From NCBI GenBank assembly GCA_900754715.1, contig CAAEDX010000165.1, forward strand, positions 1 to 13,523: a stretch of DNA of 13,523 nucleotides, in the 5' to 3' direction. Each line of letters starts with the position of its first letter. Position 1 is the stretch's first letter. The position numbers and the translations under genes were made by a program. Below, one piece after another: positions 13,293 through 13,523 of the stretch. This DNA is from Erysipelotrichaceae bacterium (GTDB lineage: Bacteria; Bacillota_I; Bacilli_A; Erysipelotrichales; Erysipelotrichaceae). A model generated the notes under the pieces. It was not told the origin of the DNA and ran no database searches. It was given only the letters and a program-made list of their open reading frames with translations.

Positions 13293-13523
13293 ATGAGAAA
13301 CAGAAAAACGACCAATATGGTCATCTTTGCGATGCTGCTGGCGGTCGAGGTCGTCATGTCCTTCACACCGCTTGGCTTTCTGCGCATCGGATTGCTCAGC
13401 GTGACGATGCTGCACATCCCCGTCATCATCTGCGCCATGGCGCTGGGTAAAAAATACGGCGCTGCGCTTGGATTTGTCATGGGCTTCTGCTCTTTTTACA
13501 ACGCGACCTTCTCCCCGACGATC
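13293..13523 (+). CDS. ECF transporter S component (substrate-binding membrane subunit), 3' end cut off
   Basis: The 77 visible residues begin MRNRKTTNMVIFAMLLAVEVVM and continue with TPLGFLRIGLLSVTMLHIPVIICAMALGKKYGAALGFVMGFCSFYNATFSPT. A short basic start, a first helix with many alanines, a P-x-G-F-x-R-I-G segment and the LHIPVII...LG...GAALGFVMG helix pair are typical of S components of energy-coupling factor vitamin importers. The pattern resembles the group annotated for pantothenate or related vitamins more than ThiT or BioY, but I cannot fix the substrate. AAGGAAG precedes the ATG, which is 13 bases after the peptidase stop, so the two are one operon. The shared EcfA/EcfA'/EcfT energy module is not in the window. 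Confidence 0.85.
   Translation, partial: MRNRKTTNMVIFAMLLAVEVVMSFTPLGFLRIGLLSVTMLHIPVIICAMALGKKYGAALGFVMGFCSFYNATFSPTI

Noticed and set aside
12506..13480. 324-codon minus-strand frame opposite the peptidase and S-component genes
   Set aside because: The plus strand encodes a full S58 peptidase with conserved catalytic residues; the minus frame has none and lacks a ribosome site.

Overview
The window is about 55% G+C Bacillota (Firmicutes) DNA, packed with strong AGGAGG ribosome binding sites and extended -10 promoters. Oxygen-sensitive pyruvate formate-lyase, a TetM-like/NYN fusion, an ECF transporter S component and an S58 (DmpA-type) peptidase suggest a strictly fermentative gut-type Firmicute, possibly of the Erysipelotrichia. 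That lineage call is an inference from gene content and is only moderately secure.

Layout. Everything from 1 to about 12010 that encodes protein lies on the minus strand; the last two genes are on plus. From right to left on minus: a zinc-dependent alcohol dehydrogenase (10954-12003); pyruvate formate-lyase pflB (8593-10848) and its activase pflA (7783-8541), separated by a terminator hairpin; a 550-base protein-free stretch holding two related, tandem small-RNA transcription units (about 7582-7720 and 7325-7500); a TetM/EF-G-like GTPase fused to a Rae1/YacP-type NYN nuclease domain (4626-7229); corA (3482-4435) behind a roughly 120-nt structured leader; a DNA alkylation-repair pair ogt-tag (2392-3425); and a MerR regulator-ABC ATPase-ABC permease operon (1-2262, permease cut by the window edge). 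On plus, a P1/S58 peptidase (12302-13279) is followed after 13 bases by an ECF S component (13293 onward, cut by the window edge), both behind a leader with tandem terminator hairpins.

The most interesting signal is regulatory. A dyad close to AGTTAG-N6-CTAACT, with the geometry of a Crp/Fnr-family operator, occurs five times: once centred about 61.5 bases upstream of the predicted pflB start, and twice at each small-RNA promoter (once near -60 and once over the start site). This suggests an anaerobic or catabolic regulator that controls fermentation enzymes together with two paralogous small RNAs, in the manner of the E. coli Fnr/FnrS pair. The regulator gene is not in the window.

Other notable points are the predicted A-site GTPase plus mRNA nuclease fusion, a candidate riboswitch-like leader before corA with mutually exclusive helices that can hide or free the ribosome binding site, a textbook MerR promoter with a 19-bp spacer, and the pairing of an S58 peptidase with a vitamin-type transporter component. 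No tRNA, rRNA, CRISPR array, transposase or prophage gene was seen.
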